A stretch of DNA of 15,874 nucleotides from Firmicutes bacterium UBA3941. GTDB lineage: Bacteria; Bacillota; Clostridia; Caldicoprobacterales; UBA3941. Within the stretch, counting starts at the first letter, position 1. The number at the start of each line of letters is the position of its first letter. Of this stretch, positions 1-8,715 are shown piece after piece. Location of the stretch: contig DGDX01000065.1 of NCBI GenBank assembly GCA_002385665.1, positions 1 through 15,874 of the forward strand. The letters are read 5' to 3'. Both the position numbers and the translations under genes were made by a program. The notes beneath the pieces are model-generated. The model was given only the letters and a program-made list of their open reading frames with translations, ran no database searches and had not been told where the DNA came from.

Positions 1-644
1 AATATGCTTATAAGTCCAGTTCCTACTACATTAATCCACTCAAAACCAGGAACATTCTCGGCAAGCTCCTTCAATGGATGCTTAACCGTTACCATGAGGA
101 GTATTATGACCAAAATATCCGGTACAGTGTAGATGATATCCACTATACGCATCATAATCAAATCGACTTTACCGCCAAAATACCCTGCGATAGCGCCATA
201 AGTGGAACCTATAAACAATATTATACAGCTGGCAATTATTCCAACCAACAGTGAGATACGGCTACCCATCATAACCCTGACGGCTAAGTCCCGCCCCAGG
301 CTATCGGTGCCTAATATATGCGGAAATACCTTCTCTCCGGCTTCTATACGGGCCAGCTCTTCCTCTGAATATTCCATAATATAGAGATTCTCGCTACCTC
401 TAATCTGCTGTTCATAGGAATATGGATAGAAATAAGGTACAATAAAGGCTAAAATCATAACTATTATGATTACAAAGAGAGAAGCCATAGCCAATTTATT
501 CTTTACAAGCCTTTGGAACCCGCCCTTCCAAAAGCTAATGCTCTCTCGCATAATATCTATACTCTGTTTTTCTTCCTCGTTTGCAGGCAAAAAGTCAGAA
601 ACGTCCAAATGCAGGCTTATCCTAGGTTTATCTTTTATATTCAT
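1..644 (-). CDS. oppC: OppC/DppC-type ABC transporter permease, 3' part cut by window edge
   Basis: Inner-membrane permease subunit of an oligopeptide/dipeptide/nickel-family ABC importer. It would pair with the OppB protein encoded just upstream. Only the first 214 codons lie in the window; the frame is open to base 1. The protein has a cytoplasmic N-terminal extension (about residues 1-50) and a first membrane segment at about 51-73, typical of the OppC_N domain. The family signature HILGTDSLGRD follows at 109-119, then membrane segments at about 128-155 and 176-187. The EAA loop that docks the ATPase would lie beyond the edge. ATG 644 is preceded by a GGGGGTG ribosome binding site, and only 13 bases separate it from the oppB stop, so the two are co-transcribed. 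No solute-binding protein or ATPase is visible, so the substrate (peptide, nickel or sugar oligomer) cannot be set. Confidence 0.9.
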   Translation of the reverse strand, partial: MNIKDKPRISLHLDVSDFLPANEEEKQSIDIMRESISFWKGGFQRLVKNKLAMASLFVIIIVMILAFIVPYFYPYSYEQQIRGSENLYIMEYSEEELARIEAGEKVFPHILGTDSLGRDLAVRVMMGSRISLLVGIIASCIILFIGSTYGAIAGYFGGKVDLIMMRIVDIIYTVPDILVIILLMVTVKHPLKELAENVPGFEWINVVGTGLISI

Positions 645-657
645 CAGCCCACACCCC

Positions 658-1575
658 CTACTTCAACTGAATTCGCGGATCTACTATCTTGTATACCAGA
701 TCCACCACGACGTTCATAATTATAATTAAAGACGCAAGAAATATTGTAGTACCCATGATAAGGGGATAATCCCTGTCGGTAATAGAGCTAATAAACTGGC
801 TCCCCAAACCGGGGATAGTAAATATCTTTTCTACTACAAAGCTTCCTGTCAGAATATAGGCAAGCAATGGCCCTAAATAAGTGATTACCGGCAATATAGC
901 GTTTCTAAGGGCATGCTTAAACAAAGACTTAAATTGGGATAATCCCTTTGCCCTGGCTGTATTCATGTAATCCTGCCCCAGGACGTCCAGCATGCTGGAG
1001 CGAGTCAGCCTGGAAATATAGGCTGTGGGATAGAAAGCCAGAGCTATTACGGGCAATACATAATGCCTGGGGGAACTGAGCCCGAATGTGGGCAGAATAT
1101 TCAATACCACCCCAAAATAATACATGAGAGTAGAGGCAACCACAAAACCGGGCACTGCAATCCCAAGGGTTGCTATAAACATAATTAAATTATCAAGCCA
1201 TTTCCCTCTATAAAGCGCGGCCAGGGAACCCATAGTTACCCCTAACACGACAGCAACCAGAACTGCAACGCCACCAACTCTGGCCGATACCGGGAATCCG
1301 GTGCTTATAATGTCGTTGACACTCCGGCCACGAAGTTTCATCGATAAGCCTAAATCACCTTTAATCAGGTTCTTCATGTAGTTAAAATATTGTATATGAA
1401 GAGGTTTATCCAATCCATATTTTTTCTCGAGAGCAGCCATTGTCTGGGCAGAAGGTGACTTCTCCGCAAGGAAAGGCCCTCCCGGGACTAAATACATGAG
1501 AAAAAATGTTATTGTCGAAATCAAAATTATAGTTACTATTGCGGCAATTATCCGCTTAACCACATAAGCGGCCAA
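658..1575 (-). CDS. oppB: OppB/DppB-type ABC transporter permease
   Basis: First permease of the same ABC importer. The protein is about 305 residues, the usual length (E. coli OppB has 306). A membrane segment near residues 8-30 is followed by LVPGGPF, characteristic of OppB/DppB. More membrane segments follow near 98-122, 133-158, 172-190 and 230-250, and one at the C-terminus. The EAA coupling loop is at about 203-228 (YMNTARAKGLSQFKSLFKHA then LRNAILP). The start is not ATG. The frame opens at GTG 1590, but the ribosome binding site GGGGGTGG lies inside those first codons and sits about 5 bases before TTG 1575, so I choose TTG. The gene heads an operon with oppC and is preceded by a long leader. 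Substrate unknown. Confidence 0.92.
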   Translation of the reverse strand: MAAYVVKRIIAAIVTIILISTITFFLMYLVPGGPFLAEKSPSAQTMAALEKKYGLDKPLHIQYFNYMKNLIKGDLGLSMKLRGRSVNDIISTGFPVSARVGGVAVLVAVVLGVTMGSLAALYRGKWLDNLIMFIATLGIAVPGFVVASTLMYYFGVVLNILPTFGLSSPRHYVLPVIALAFYPTAYISRLTRSSMLDVLGQDYMNTARAKGLSQFKSLFKHALRNAILPVITYLGPLLAYILTGSFVVEKIFTIPGLGSQFISSITDRDYPLIMGTTIFLASLIIIMNVVVDLVYKIVDPRIQLK

Positions 1576-1819
1576 TAAACCCACCCCCACAAAATCGTAT
1601 GAATGTTACTTTACAGAACCTTAGATCTCTATATAAACCACTCTTATCTAAAGCTATGTTTTACAAAAAAAATAACCGGTTGGTTGAAGTTTCAAAAAAA
1701 CGGTGTCTTGTACTCTCTACTCTAACCTATTGGACAATCTGTTTTTGAGACTTCCTTATTACATGTCCTATGAAAAACATCCAAAATATAATATCCAGGA
1801 TATCGTAAAACACTCTTCT

Positions 1820-1903
1820 TATATGCTACGAAAACACACTCAATAAACATCAAGTAAGATAACTTAATTGATTTTGCATTGATAAGTCTTTTCGTAACAT
1901 ATA
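1820..1903 (-). other. Long-range inverted repeat in the opp leader
   Basis: Arms 1820-1834 and 1889-1903 can form a 15-bp stem (core TTTTCGTAACATAT against ATATGCTACGAAAA). The single C/T difference becomes a G-U pair in the minus-strand RNA. The loop of 54 bases is AT-rich. It lies about 30 bases after the predicted opp transcription start. I recognise no known riboswitch family in it. It could be a regulatory RNA structure, a protein target, or a remnant of an insertion. Confidence 0.5.
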
Positions 1904-1941
1904 TAATACATGCATATATAATCCATGATTTATATTTTTAA

Positions 1942-1970
1942 ATTATATATGTATATTATCATAATGTCAA
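1942..1970 (-). promoter_or_regulatory. Consensus sigma-A promoter for the opp operon
   Basis: On the minus strand, TTGACA (1970-1965) and TATAAT (1947-1942) are both perfect matches and exactly 17 bases apart. Transcription would start near 1935, giving a leader of about 360 bases before oppB. The region is very AT-rich, which raises the chance of look-alikes, but a fully consensus pair with optimal spacing upstream of a correctly oriented operon is convincing. Confidence 0.75.
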
Positions 1971-2100
1971 TTGAAATTCCCGCATTTCTGGACTTTCCGC
2001 CATGTAAGTTTATTACAGTATTTACGCCAAAAATCCATTATTAGTATAATATTGGTATAATATATCATATGTTGGCGACTTAAATAACCTATAAAACCTG

Positions 2101-2161
2101 AACAACAAAAAACCAGGGTTCGCCGGCCAAGGAGATACCATTACGCCAGGGAACCCAGGTT
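2101..2161 (-). terminator. Intrinsic terminator downstream of ilvD
   Basis: Arms 2145-2161 and 2111-2127 form a 17-position stem on the minus-strand RNA with two mismatches and one G-U pair. The 17-base loop is followed immediately by the T-rich stretch TTTTGTTGTT (2110-2101). It lies about 130 bases after the ilvD stop and ahead of the opp promoter, so it separates the amino acid genes from the transporter operon. Confidence 0.82.
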
Positions 2162-2208
2162 AATCCATTCTGGTCGTTTCTATTTTTCAGTATATCTTAA
2201 GGTAACCT

Positions 2209-2241
2209 CTTGTACAAGTTCATAATATTAGGTTATGAACT
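2209..2241. repeat. Adjacent palindromes after ilvD
   Basis: CTTGTACAAG (2209-2218) is a perfect 10-bp palindrome. It runs directly into a 9-bp inverted repeat, AGTTCATAA (2217-2225) and TTATGAACT (2233-2241), with a 7-base spacer. There is no T-run after it, so it is not a terminator by itself. It may be a protein-binding site or an RNA 3'-end stabiliser. Confidence 0.5.
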
Positions 2242-2288
2242 ATTGATAAGCGGATGACTTCATTCATATTATTGATCATCACGTCTGT

Positions 2289-3947
2289 TTAAGTTAATAT
2301 AGCTCCTTTATCGGCAGAGCTTACCATTCTCGCATATCTGGCCAGATACCCCTTCTTTATCTTAGGCTCCGGAGTGTTCCAACGACTCATCCTGGACTGC
2401 AGTTCCTCGTCACTGATTTTGACATCCAATACTCCCTCCGGAATATTTATAGATATTATATCACCCTCATGAACCGCAGCTATGGGTCCGCCCTCCATGG
2501 CTTCAGGGGATATATGGCCGATGGATGCACCGCGGGTAGCTCCTGAAAATCTACCATCGGTCAATAGGGCCACATCCTTATCAAGACCCATGCCTGCAAT
2601 TGCCGAGGTGGGCGAAAGCATCTCCTTCATACCCGGCCCACCTTTGGGACCTTCGTAGCGTATTACTATAACATCTCCCTTTTTAATCTTACCGCCCAAA
2701 ATAGCTGCAAAGGCATCTTCTTCAGAATCGAACACCCTGGCTGGTCCCTCATGGACCATCATTTCAGGTGCTACTGCAGATCGCTTAACCACTGCTCCGT
2801 TGGGCGCCAGATTTCCTCTCAGAACTGCTATGCCCCCTGTCTCGCTATAGGGATCTTCAATAGGCCGGATTACATCATAATCCAGGACCTGGACGTTTTC
2901 TATATTGGTCCTTATCTTATGGCCGGTCACCGTCATCAAATCCAGATCTATGAGATTCCTTTTCGAAAGCTCCTTTATTACGGCTTGTACGCCACCGGCA
3001 GCATATAGATCCTCTATACGGTGTTCCCCTGCAGGACTGAGTCTGCATAGATTTGGGGTTCTCATGCTTATTTCGTTGATGATATCCAGGTTCATCTCCA
3101 CCCCCGCCTCATGGGCAATAGCCGTTAAGTGGAGAACCGAATTAGTAGAGCATCCAAGGGCCATGTCCACCGTTAGAGCGTTCTGAAATGCCTTTTCTGT
3201 CATGATATCCCTTGGCCGGATATTCTTTTCAACCAGCTCTAAAATCTTCATTCCTGCCTTCTTGGCCAGCCTAATGCGCTCGGCATAAACCGCCGGAATT
3301 GTTCCATTACCCGGCAGTCCCATTCCCAATACCTCGGTCAGGCAGTTCATGGAATTGGCGGTAAACATACCGGCACAGGAGCCACAGCTACGGCAAGCAT
3401 CCTCTTCTATATCATATAGCTCCTCTTCTGTCATCATTCCGGCACTGACAGCGCCAACCCCTTCGAATACCGAGTTCAGGTCGAGACTTCTTCCCCGTTT
3501 CTTACCTGCCAGCATAGGACCTCCGCTTATAACTATACAGGGAATATTAAGCCTGGCCGCTGCCATAAGCATGGCAGGCACTATCTTATCGCAGTTGGGT
3601 ATAAGTACCAGTCCATCAAAACCATGGGCCATTGCCATTGCCTCAATACTGTCTGCAATGAGTTCACGGGATGCCAGTGAATAGTTCATGCCCACATGGT
3701 TCATGGCAATGCCGTCGCATACTCCGATGGAGGGAAACTCTATAGGGGTACCCCCTGCCATCCTTATACCACTTTTAACTGCGGCTGCAATAGTGTCTAA
3801 ATGTATATGTCCCGGCACTACCTCGTTTTGGGAGTTTACCACCCCTATAAGGGGCAGCGCCAACTCTTCATTGGTATACCCCATAGCCTTAAACAGGGAC
3901 CTATGGGGAGCTTTTTCGTAGCCTTTTTTAACCCTGTCACTTATCAT
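2289..3947 (-). CDS. ilvD: Dihydroxyacid dehydratase
   Basis: Cytosolic iron-sulfur enzyme that dehydrates 2,3-dihydroxyisovalerate and 2,3-dihydroxy-3-methylvalerate to the 2-oxoacid precursors of valine (and leucine) and isoleucine. At 552 residues it has the normal family length. Visible motifs are PNCDK (C119) and a cysteine cluster (C185, C188, C191, C202) in [18 protein letters not shown]. The C-terminal half carries [11 protein letters not shown] and [13 protein letters not shown]. The position that holds a cysteine in the [2Fe-2S] subclass reads [12 protein letters not shown] here, so I infer the oxygen-sensitive [4Fe-4S] subclass known from E. coli. ATG 3947 has a GGAGGG site 8 bases upstream. 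The gene is separated from the main ilv-leu cluster by two unrelated genes; 80 bp separate it from the nitroreductase gene, and an intrinsic terminator follows. Confidence 0.97.
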   Translation of the reverse strand: MISDRVKKGYEKAPHRSLFKAMGYTNEELALPLIGVVNSQNEVVPGHIHLDTIAAAVKSGIRMAGGTPIEFPSIGVCDGIAMNHVGMNYSLASRELIADSIEAMAMAHGFDGLVLIPNCDKIVPAMLMAAARLNIPCIVISGGPMLAGKKRGRSLDLNSVFEGVGAVSAGMMTEEELYDIEEDACRSCGSCAGMFTANSMNCLTEVLGMGLPGNGTIPAVYAERIRLAKKAGMKILELVEKNIRPRDIMTEKAFQNALTVDMALGCSTNSVLHLTAIAHEAGVEMNLDIINEISMRTPNLCRLSPAGEHRIEDLYAAGGVQAVIKELSKRNLIDLDLMTVTGHKIRTNIENVQVLDYDVIRPIEDPYSETGGIAVLRGNLAPNGAVVKRSAVAPEMMVHEGPARVFDSEEDAFAAILGGKIKKGDVIVIRYEGPKGGPGMKEMLSPTSAIAGMGLDKDVALLTDGRFSGATRGASIGHISPEAMEGGPIAAVHEGDIISINIPEGVLDVKISDEELQSRMSRWNTPEPKIKKGYLARYARMVSSADKGAILT

Positions 3948-4027
3948 TAAGTTACCCTCCTCATCGGTGTCAAAACTAAAACTCCAAAGTTATCATACAA
4001 GTTAATTGCTTTACACAATACAGTTTT

Positions 4028-4603
4028 CTAGTCCATCGTGTTCCAATAGGTTATATCGTCCAGCTTTCGTTTAGGTACATGAAGGACATTATTTTCATCC
4101 TTATAATACCTTATACTTCCCTTTTCGTCCTCCCATACGGACTCCTCGGCCGGATATCCCAGTGCTATAACCGTATCAATCTCCAAATCCTCGGGGATGT
4201 TAAATTCTTCTGCCAGATTCTTTCTATTCACGGCGCCAAATAGGCAGCTGCCAATACCATAACCCCATGCGCCCAGGAGGATGGACTGGGCTGCTAAACC
4301 GATATCATGATTGGTGTACGGGCCTTTTTTTCCGGCAACAAGAATCACTATATATGCCACGGGCTTTTCCCCTTCTTTTGGATCTCCTTCCGGCCTTATA
4401 TATCCAGCCCAGGAAAGGTTAACAAAGACCTTGTCCAACAGAGCGGGGTCATCCACAATTAAGTATCTAAGAGGCTGTAGATTTGAAGCGGAGGGAGCCA
4501 ACCTTGCCCCGTCCACCAGGTCCCTTAGGATATCGGGATCGATTCTATCCTGTTTGTACTTTCTAATAGTCCTTCTTCCCTTGATAATATCCATAAAATT
4601 CAT
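4028..4603 (-). CDS. Nitroreductase-family FMN protein
   Basis: Small FMN-binding oxidoreductase of the nitroreductase fold, probably cytosolic and dimeric. Of its 191 residues, the N-terminal GRRTIRKYK (about 9-17) and APSASNLQPLRY (about 36-47) are the usual flavin-phosphate and ring contacts. DIGLAAQSILLGAWGYGIGSC (about 100-120) is the conserved helix, and ALGYPAE (about 147-153) the typical strand near the C-terminus. The substrate cannot be read from sequence; members reduce nitro compounds, quinones or enoates, or act in flavin metabolism. ATG 4603 follows an excellent AGGAGGT site. It begins 16 bases after the M23 peptidase stop, so the pair is co-transcribed. No link to branched-chain amino acid synthesis is evident. 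Confidence 0.88.
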   Translation of the reverse strand: MNFMDIIKGRRTIRKYKQDRIDPDILRDLVDGARLAPSASNLQPLRYLIVDDPALLDKVFVNLSWAGYIRPEGDPKEGEKPVAYIVILVAGKKGPYTNHDIGLAAQSILLGAWGYGIGSCLFGAVNRKNLAEEFNIPEDLEIDTVIALGYPAEESVWEDEKGSIRYYKDENNVLHVPKRKLDDITYWNTMD

Positions 4604-4619
4604 CCCTGTTACCTCCTTT

Positions 4620-5504
4620 TTATTTTATCCCTGATCTTTCCCATGCCCTTAAAAAAGGATATGGGTTGATGGCCTTTTCTCCGGAACCGGTCCAATCGTC
4701 CCGTTCATACATGCCAAAATGCAGGTGTGGAGGAAACTTACCGGTGGTGCCTTCTTTACCATAACCGGTATCCCCGACATAGCCTATGATCTGACCCTTT
4801 TTAACCTTATGTCCCTTCTCCAGACCATCTTCATACCGGGACAGATGGGCATAATAGTAGTAAATTCCGTCATTTCCCCTTATTCCTATGCGCCAGCCCC
4901 CGAGTTCCAACCAGCCTTTTTTCTCTACCACACCGTCGCATACCGCCAGGAGAGGGGTACCCATATCGCACATTATATCAATTCCTTCATGGCGGCGTTG
5001 GCCGCCATAGCTTCTCCCATCACCATAATCGTTTGCATAATTGTATTCGTGGCCGGCTATGGGAAAGACCTTGTCTTGATAAACCCCGATAATATATTCA
5101 AGGGATTTTAACTCATTCTCTATTTTTTTTATAAACTTGCTGTCATTATTATAATCCTTTAACTTTTCTGATAGCTCCTTTGGGGAGGTTATACCCCGCA
5201 GATGAAGGGCAATCTGCTCTGCCCTGCCCGGACTTACCTCCTCTTTGGGGATCTCCTCAGCCCTGTCCACGGCCAATAGATAATACCAGGGAACACCCTG
5301 AGCATCCCCTGCATCAAAATACATTTCCAGGTGCTGGCTGTCAAATTCTGAGATCCTGTATTTTGTATAAAAGTCCTTCTCCTGAATCCTGTTAAGGATC
5401 AACAAAACTATAAATATAGTAACCAGGGCCAGGAGGGGATAAAATCTTTTCCCATTTATTCTATATCTTCTTCGTCGGCCCACCCTATACCTGACAGTAC
5501 CCAT
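4620..5504 (-). CDS. Membrane-anchored M23-family metallopeptidase
   Basis: Probable zinc endopeptidase acting on peptidoglycan cross-links at the outer face of the membrane. A very basic N-terminus (VGRRRRYR) precedes one membrane segment (about residues 26-42 of the 298-residue frame), which looks like an uncleaved anchor. A linker of about 110 residues contains GVPWYYLLAVDRAE, for which I have no name. The M23 domain fills the C-terminal half: RRHEGID supplies H176 and D180, YYAHLSRY supplies H224, and PPHLHFG supplies H264 and H266. That is a full zinc and catalytic set, so it should be active. The frame opens at ATG 5516, but ATG 5504 has the better site (GGTGGGG just upstream), giving 294 residues. 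It is followed closely by the nitroreductase gene. It could serve in cell growth, division or sporulation. Confidence 0.88.
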   Translation of the reverse strand: MGTVRYRVGRRRRYRINGKRFYPLLALVTIFIVLLILNRIQEKDFYTKYRISEFDSQHLEMYFDAGDAQGVPWYYLLAVDRAEEIPKEEVSPGRAEQIALHLRGITSPKELSEKLKDYNNDSKFIKKIENELKSLEYIIGVYQDKVFPIAGHEYNYANDYGDGRSYGGQRRHEGIDIMCDMGTPLLAVCDGVVEKKGWLELGGWRIGIRGNDGIYYYYAHLSRYEDGLEKGHKVKKGQIIGYVGDTGYGKEGTTGKFPPHLHFGMYERDDWTGSGEKAINPYPFLRAWERSGIK

Positions 5505-5516
5505 AAACCCCACCAT

Positions 5517-5831
5517 CCCAGATTTTTTATGACTATTTTGCTATAAGCTTCCAGCCTCTAATAAATAGTCTATTATCTTTTGGATGGATTTACAACGATT
5601 CCAATCGAAATTAACCTCTATTATATTTCATTATATTAGATAATGGCTATTGAACTCTCCCTCCTCCATCCGCATATCAATAACTCATTATCCTTACAAA
5701 TGATGTTTCAGTTAGCTATATTTATATGATTTGCCATATTAGTACTGCTACCAGGGAGGATGAATTTAAGAAAGCAGATTAATGTTCAATAGCCATTACC
5801 AACATATTCCTGGTTATTACAATATAGTAGG
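5517..5831. other. Intergenic gap between leuB and the M23 gene, carrying repeats
   Basis: No gene is seen. The gap holds three copies of the palindromic repeat listed separately. Two TATAAT boxes lie on the minus strand at 5628-5633 and near 5617-5622. They could be -10 elements for the M23-nitroreductase pair, but neither has a good -35 box at 16-18 bp. No GC-rich hairpin with a T-run follows leuB, so the main operon may read through to ilvD. Confidence 0.45.
5639..5800. repeat. Inverted-repeat-bounded segment (palindromic repeat copies 1-3)
   Basis: TAATGGCTATTGAAC at 5641-5655 and GTTCAATAGCCATTA at 5784-5798 are perfect 15-bp inverted copies that bound about 160 bp. A third diverged copy, ATCAATAACTCATTATCC (5676-5693), is inverted relative to the first and can pair with it instead. 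Related copies occur at the cimA-leuC junction. I see no target-site duplication and no gene inside. It may be a small non-autonomous element or a regulatory RNA structure. Confidence 0.6.
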
Positions 5832-6896
5832 TCATATCTCCTGGGCAATAAGACTCCCCATTCTGTCAGTACCTATCTCCTTCATCCCGGGCTCCATAAT
5901 GTCTCCAGTCCTGTATCCCATATCAAGTACCGATGAAACCGCCCTTTCTATGTCCGCCGCCCCATCAAACATATCAAAGCTATACCGCAGCATCATAGCA
6001 ACGCTCATGATGGTGGCTATGGGATTTGCCTTGTCCTGTCCTGCTATATCCGGAGCCGAGCCATGAATGGGCTCATATATGCCGGGATTTTTATCCCCCA
6101 GGCTGGCAGAGGGCAACATGCCCAATGAGCCGGTAAGCATGGATGCCTCGTCACTTAAAATATCCCCAAACATGTTCTCCGTGACTATTACATCGAATTG
6201 TTTTGGGTTTCGAATCAGCTGCATTGCTGCATTATCCACATACATATGGTTTAGCTCTACTTCCGGGTAGTCAGGCGCAACCGCCAGCACTACTTCTCTC
6301 CATAGTCTGGAGCTTTCCAGGACATTGGCCTTATCCACTGAGGTAAGTTTTTTATTTCGCTTCCTGGCCAGTTCAAAGGCCACTCTTACGATTCTTTCAA
6401 TCTCCCGGGAGCTGTATTCCATGGTGTCCCAGGCTTTCATCGAATCGCCCTGCCCCTCCCGGCCCTTGTCTCCAAAGTATAGACCTCCGGTAAGTTCGCG
6501 AACCACCATGATATCCAAGCCGTCTCCCAGTACCTCCCCCTTTAGGGTGGAAGCCTCCTTTAGCTGGGGAAACAATATGGCAGGCCGAAGATTGGCAAAC
6601 ACTCCTAAAGCTTTTCTAATGCCAAGAAGTCCCGCTTCCGGGCGGAGGTGTCCGGGAAGGTTATCCCATTTTTCTCCCCCTACCGCACCAAGTAGCACTG
6701 CGTCGCTTTCCATGCATACCTTAAGGGTTTCCTCCGGGAGGGGCATCCCGGATTTGTCTATGGCAACCCCTCCCATTAAGGTCTCCTTAAAAGTAAATTT
6801 AACATTATATTTACGGGAAATAGCATCCAGTACTTTAAGTGCCTGCTCAATGATCTCCGGGCCAATTCCGTCCCCCGGAATTAAGGCAATCCTCAT
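5832..6896 (-). CDS. leuB: 3-isopropylmalate dehydrogenase
   Basis: Cytosolic NAD-dependent oxidative decarboxylase, third step of leucine synthesis; in this pathway it should also convert 3-methylmalate to 2-oxobutyrate. Its 354 residues match the family. The N-terminus [10 protein letters not shown] (about 6-15) is typical. Substrate-binding arginines R94, R104 and R133 ([11 protein letters not shown]) are present, as are Y140 and K189 (TSVDKANVL). Metal-binding aspartates are D221, D245 and D249 ([10 protein letters not shown]). [18 protein letters not shown] (about 275-292) is the nucleotide-binding region with the aspartate typical of NAD use. ATG 6896 lies 2 bases after the leuD stop, with its GGGGG site inside the leuD end. 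It is the last gene of the compact operon. Confidence 0.97.
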   Translation of the reverse strand: MRIALIPGDGIGPEIIEQALKVLDAISRKYNVKFTFKETLMGGVAIDKSGMPLPEETLKVCMESDAVLLGAVGGEKWDNLPGHLRPEAGLLGIRKALGVFANLRPAILFPQLKEASTLKGEVLGDGLDIMVVRELTGGLYFGDKGREGQGDSMKAWDTMEYSSREIERIVRVAFELARKRNKKLTSVDKANVLESSRLWREVVLAVAPDYPEVELNHMYVDNAAMQLIRNPKQFDVIVTENMFGDILSDEASMLTGSLGMLPSASLGDKNPGIYEPIHGSAPDIAGQDKANPIATIMSVAMMLRYSFDMFDGAADIERAVSSVLDMGYRTGDIMEPGMKEIGTDRMGSLIAQEI

Positions 6897-6898
6897 GG

Positions 6899-7384
6899 CT
6901 ATTCCCCCTTTTCCTTCACATAATTGATCAAACCGCCCGCCCTCATTATATCCTGCATAAAGCCGGGGAAGGGAGTCCCTTGATAGGTCCGGTTCTTGGT
7001 GATATTGGTTATGAGGCCGCTGTAGACATCGATGGACACCTCATCCCCGTCCTCTATATCCCTGGCGGCTTCGGGACATTCCATGATGGGCAGCCCGATG
7101 TTTATGGCATTACGGAAAAATATCCTGGCAAAGGTCTCTGCAATTACACAGGAAATACCGGAGGCCTTTATTACACCTGGGGCATGCTCCCTGGAGGATC
7201 CGCTCCCAAAGTTCTTACCCGCTACCATAATATCCCCGGGCTCTACCCTGTTTACAAAGTCCTTATCCAAATCCTCCATACAATGCTTAGCCAGCTCCTT
7301 CATGTCACTGATATTAAGATATCTGGCAGGGATGATTACATCGGTGTCTACATTGTCTCCATATTTTATTACAGTTCCTCTCAT
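6899..7384 (-). CDS. leuD: 3-isopropylmalate dehydratase small subunit
   Basis: Swivel-domain subunit that joins LeuC to form isopropylmalate isomerase. It isomerises 2- to 3-isopropylmalate and probably also converts citramalate to 3-methylmalate. The 161 residues fit the short LeuD type of clostridia and archaea rather than the roughly 200-residue enterobacterial form. [14 protein letters not shown] (about 10-23) and [12 protein letters not shown] (about 58-69) are the conserved substrate-binding segments. ATG 7384 overlaps the leuC stop as ATGA, which suggests coupled translation and equal amounts of the two subunits. Confidence 0.96.
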   Translation of the reverse strand: MRGTVIKYGDNVDTDVIIPARYLNISDMKELAKHCMEDLDKDFVNRVEPGDIMVAGKNFGSGSSREHAPGVIKASGISCVIAETFARIFFRNAINIGLPIMECPEAARDIEDGDEVSIDVYSGLITNITKNRTYQGTPFPGFMQDIMRAGGLINYVKEKGE

Positions 7385-8649
7385 GACCCTACTACCTCCT
7401 CCGGAGAAGATATTTTCCCAGTTATTGCTGACGCAGCCGCTACTGCAGGGCTTGCCAGATAGACCTCACTGTCCGGATGCCCCATTCTGCCTACAAAGTT
7501 CCTGTTGGTAGTAGCCACAGCACGCTCTCCTGCAGCCAATACCCCCATATGCCCTCCCAGGCAGGGACCGCAGGTAGGAGTACTAACAGCTGCTCCGGCC
7601 TCTACGAATATTTCAAGCAGACCCTCCCGCATAGCCTGCAGGTAGATCTTTTGAGTGGCCGGGAAGATGATAGTCCTTATTCCCTTTTTCACCTTCCGTC
7701 CCTTCAGTACCTTGGCGGCTATCCTCAAATCCTCTATCCTGCCGTTGGTGCAGGAACCTATTACCACCTGATGGATGGGCACATCCCCCACTTCATCGAT
7801 GGTACGGGTATTGTCCGGCAGATGGGGGAAGGCTACGGTCGGTCTTAAGTTGGACAGATCTATCTCTATAACCCGGGTATACTCGGCATCCTCGTCAGCC
7901 TTATAGACGGTGTATTCCCTGGTGGAATGCTCCTTCATATAGGCGATGGTTTTTTCATCGACTTCAAAGATTCCATTCTTTGCCCCCGCCTCAATTGCCA
8001 TATTGGCAATGGTAAACCTATCGTCCATGGACAGGGAGGCAACCCCCGGTCCCGTATACTCCATGGACTGGTAGAGGGCACCGTCTACCCCTATCATACC
8101 GATAATATGGAGTATTACATCCTTTCCGCTGACCCATTCGGGCAGGCTTCCCGTAAGGATTATCTTTATGGCCTCCGGAACCTTGAACCAGGCCTTGCCG
8201 CTGGCCATGCCGGCAGCCATATCGGTACTGCCTACCCCGGTGGAGAATGCCCCCAGTGCCCCGTAGGTACAGGTGTGGGAATCAGCTCCGATTACAACGT
8301 CTCCGCTGACCACCAAACCCTTTTCCGGAATAAGGGCATGTTCGATCCCCATCTCACCTATCTCAAAATAGTTCTCTATGTCCTTTTCCATTGCAAATTC
8401 ACGGATAAATTTGACCTGTTCCGCCGACTTTATATCCTTATTGGGGGTAAAATGATCCGGTACCAATGCGACTTTGCTCTTATCGAATACTCCATCTACC
8501 CCTATCTTATTGAACTCCCTAATAGCCACAGGACTTGTTATATCGTTTCCCAATACCAAATCCAAATTGGCCATGATGAGCTGGCCTGCTTCTACACGAT
8601 CCAAGCCTGCATGAGCGGCTAGTATCTTCTGTGTCATGGTCATTCCCAT
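7381..8649 (-). CDS. leuC: 3-isopropylmalate dehydratase large subunit
   Basis: Catalytic aconitase-family subunit with a [4Fe-4S] cluster, partner of LeuD. Cluster cysteines are visible in IGSCTNGR (C300) and [10 protein letters not shown] (C360, C363), counted from ATG 8649. [15 protein letters not shown] (about 121-135) is the other aconitase signature. At 422 residues it belongs to the short, archaeal/clostridial type; the E. coli enzyme has 466. The frame opens at GTG 8658, but GGAG lies 8 bases before ATG 8649, so I choose that start. Serving both the LeuA and CimA products, it should accept isopropylmalate and citramalate. A 77-base gap from cimA holds a palindromic repeat and a possible weak promoter. 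Confidence 0.96.
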   Translation of the reverse strand: MGMTMTQKILAAHAGLDRVEAGQLIMANLDLVLGNDITSPVAIREFNKIGVDGVFDKSKVALVPDHFTPNKDIKSAEQVKFIREFAMEKDIENYFEIGEMGIEHALIPEKGLVVSGDVVIGADSHTCTYGALGAFSTGVGSTDMAAGMASGKAWFKVPEAIKIILTGSLPEWVSGKDVILHIIGMIGVDGALYQSMEYTGPGVASLSMDDRFTIANMAIEAGAKNGIFEVDEKTIAYMKEHSTREYTVYKADEDAEYTRVIEIDLSNLRPTVAFPHLPDNTRTIDEVGDVPIHQVVIGSCTNGRIEDLRIAAKVLKGRKVKKGIRTIIFPATQKIYLQAMREGLLEIFVEAGAAVSTPTCGPCLGGHMGVLAAGERAVATTNRNFVGRMGHPDSEVYLASPAVAAASAITGKISSPEEVVGS

Positions 8650-8675
8650 AGTCCCCACTCCTTTAAACTTAAATT

Positions 8676-8710
8676 TTCATATAACGTATTGGGTTAGTCT
8701 ATCAACGTAT
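8676..8710 (-). promoter_or_regulatory. Possible internal promoter with direct repeats ahead of leuC
   Basis: On the minus strand, TTGATA (8705-8700) and TATATG (8683-8678) are 16 bases apart, a weak sigma-A match. AACGTAT occurs twice on the plus strand, at 8683-8689 and 8704-8710, exactly 21 bases apart (two helical turns). This could be a paired operator or chance. Confidence 0.3.
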
Positions 8711-8715
8711 CAGAA

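Larger units (their letters stand above)
1591..2100. other. AT-rich intergenic region upstream of oppB, no gene seen
   Basis: Beyond the promoter and the inverted repeat listed separately, I see no reading frame of useful length on either strand. At 2045-2067 a GTATAATATTG/GTATAATATAT direct repeat gives -10-like sequences on the plus strand without a matching gene. A T-rich run on the minus strand at about 1662-1669 follows only a 4-bp stem, so it is not a convincing terminator. Confidence 0.5.

Noticed and set aside
1640..1710. Terminator-like T-run after AACCGGTT in the opp leader
   Set aside because: The preceding stem is only about 4 bp, too weak for an intrinsic terminator.
3948..4027. 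Promoter for ilvD in the 80-bp gap (TATGAT on the minus strand)
   Set aside because: No acceptable -35 box at 16-18 bp; the nearest, TTGTGT, is at 15 bp.
5639..5800. A true MITE or insertion sequence
   Set aside because: No target-site duplication and no transposase gene; the ends are inverted repeats but mobility cannot be shown from one copy.
7927..8622. Long plus-strand reading frame opposite leuC (231 codons), and similar ones opposite leuB and leuD
   Set aside because: These are antisense shadows of strongly conserved genes, with no ribosome binding sites or recognisable domains.
8671..8682. GAAAATT near leuC as a CodY site
   Set aside because: Only a half-site of the AATTTTCWGAAAATT motif is present, in AT-rich sequence.
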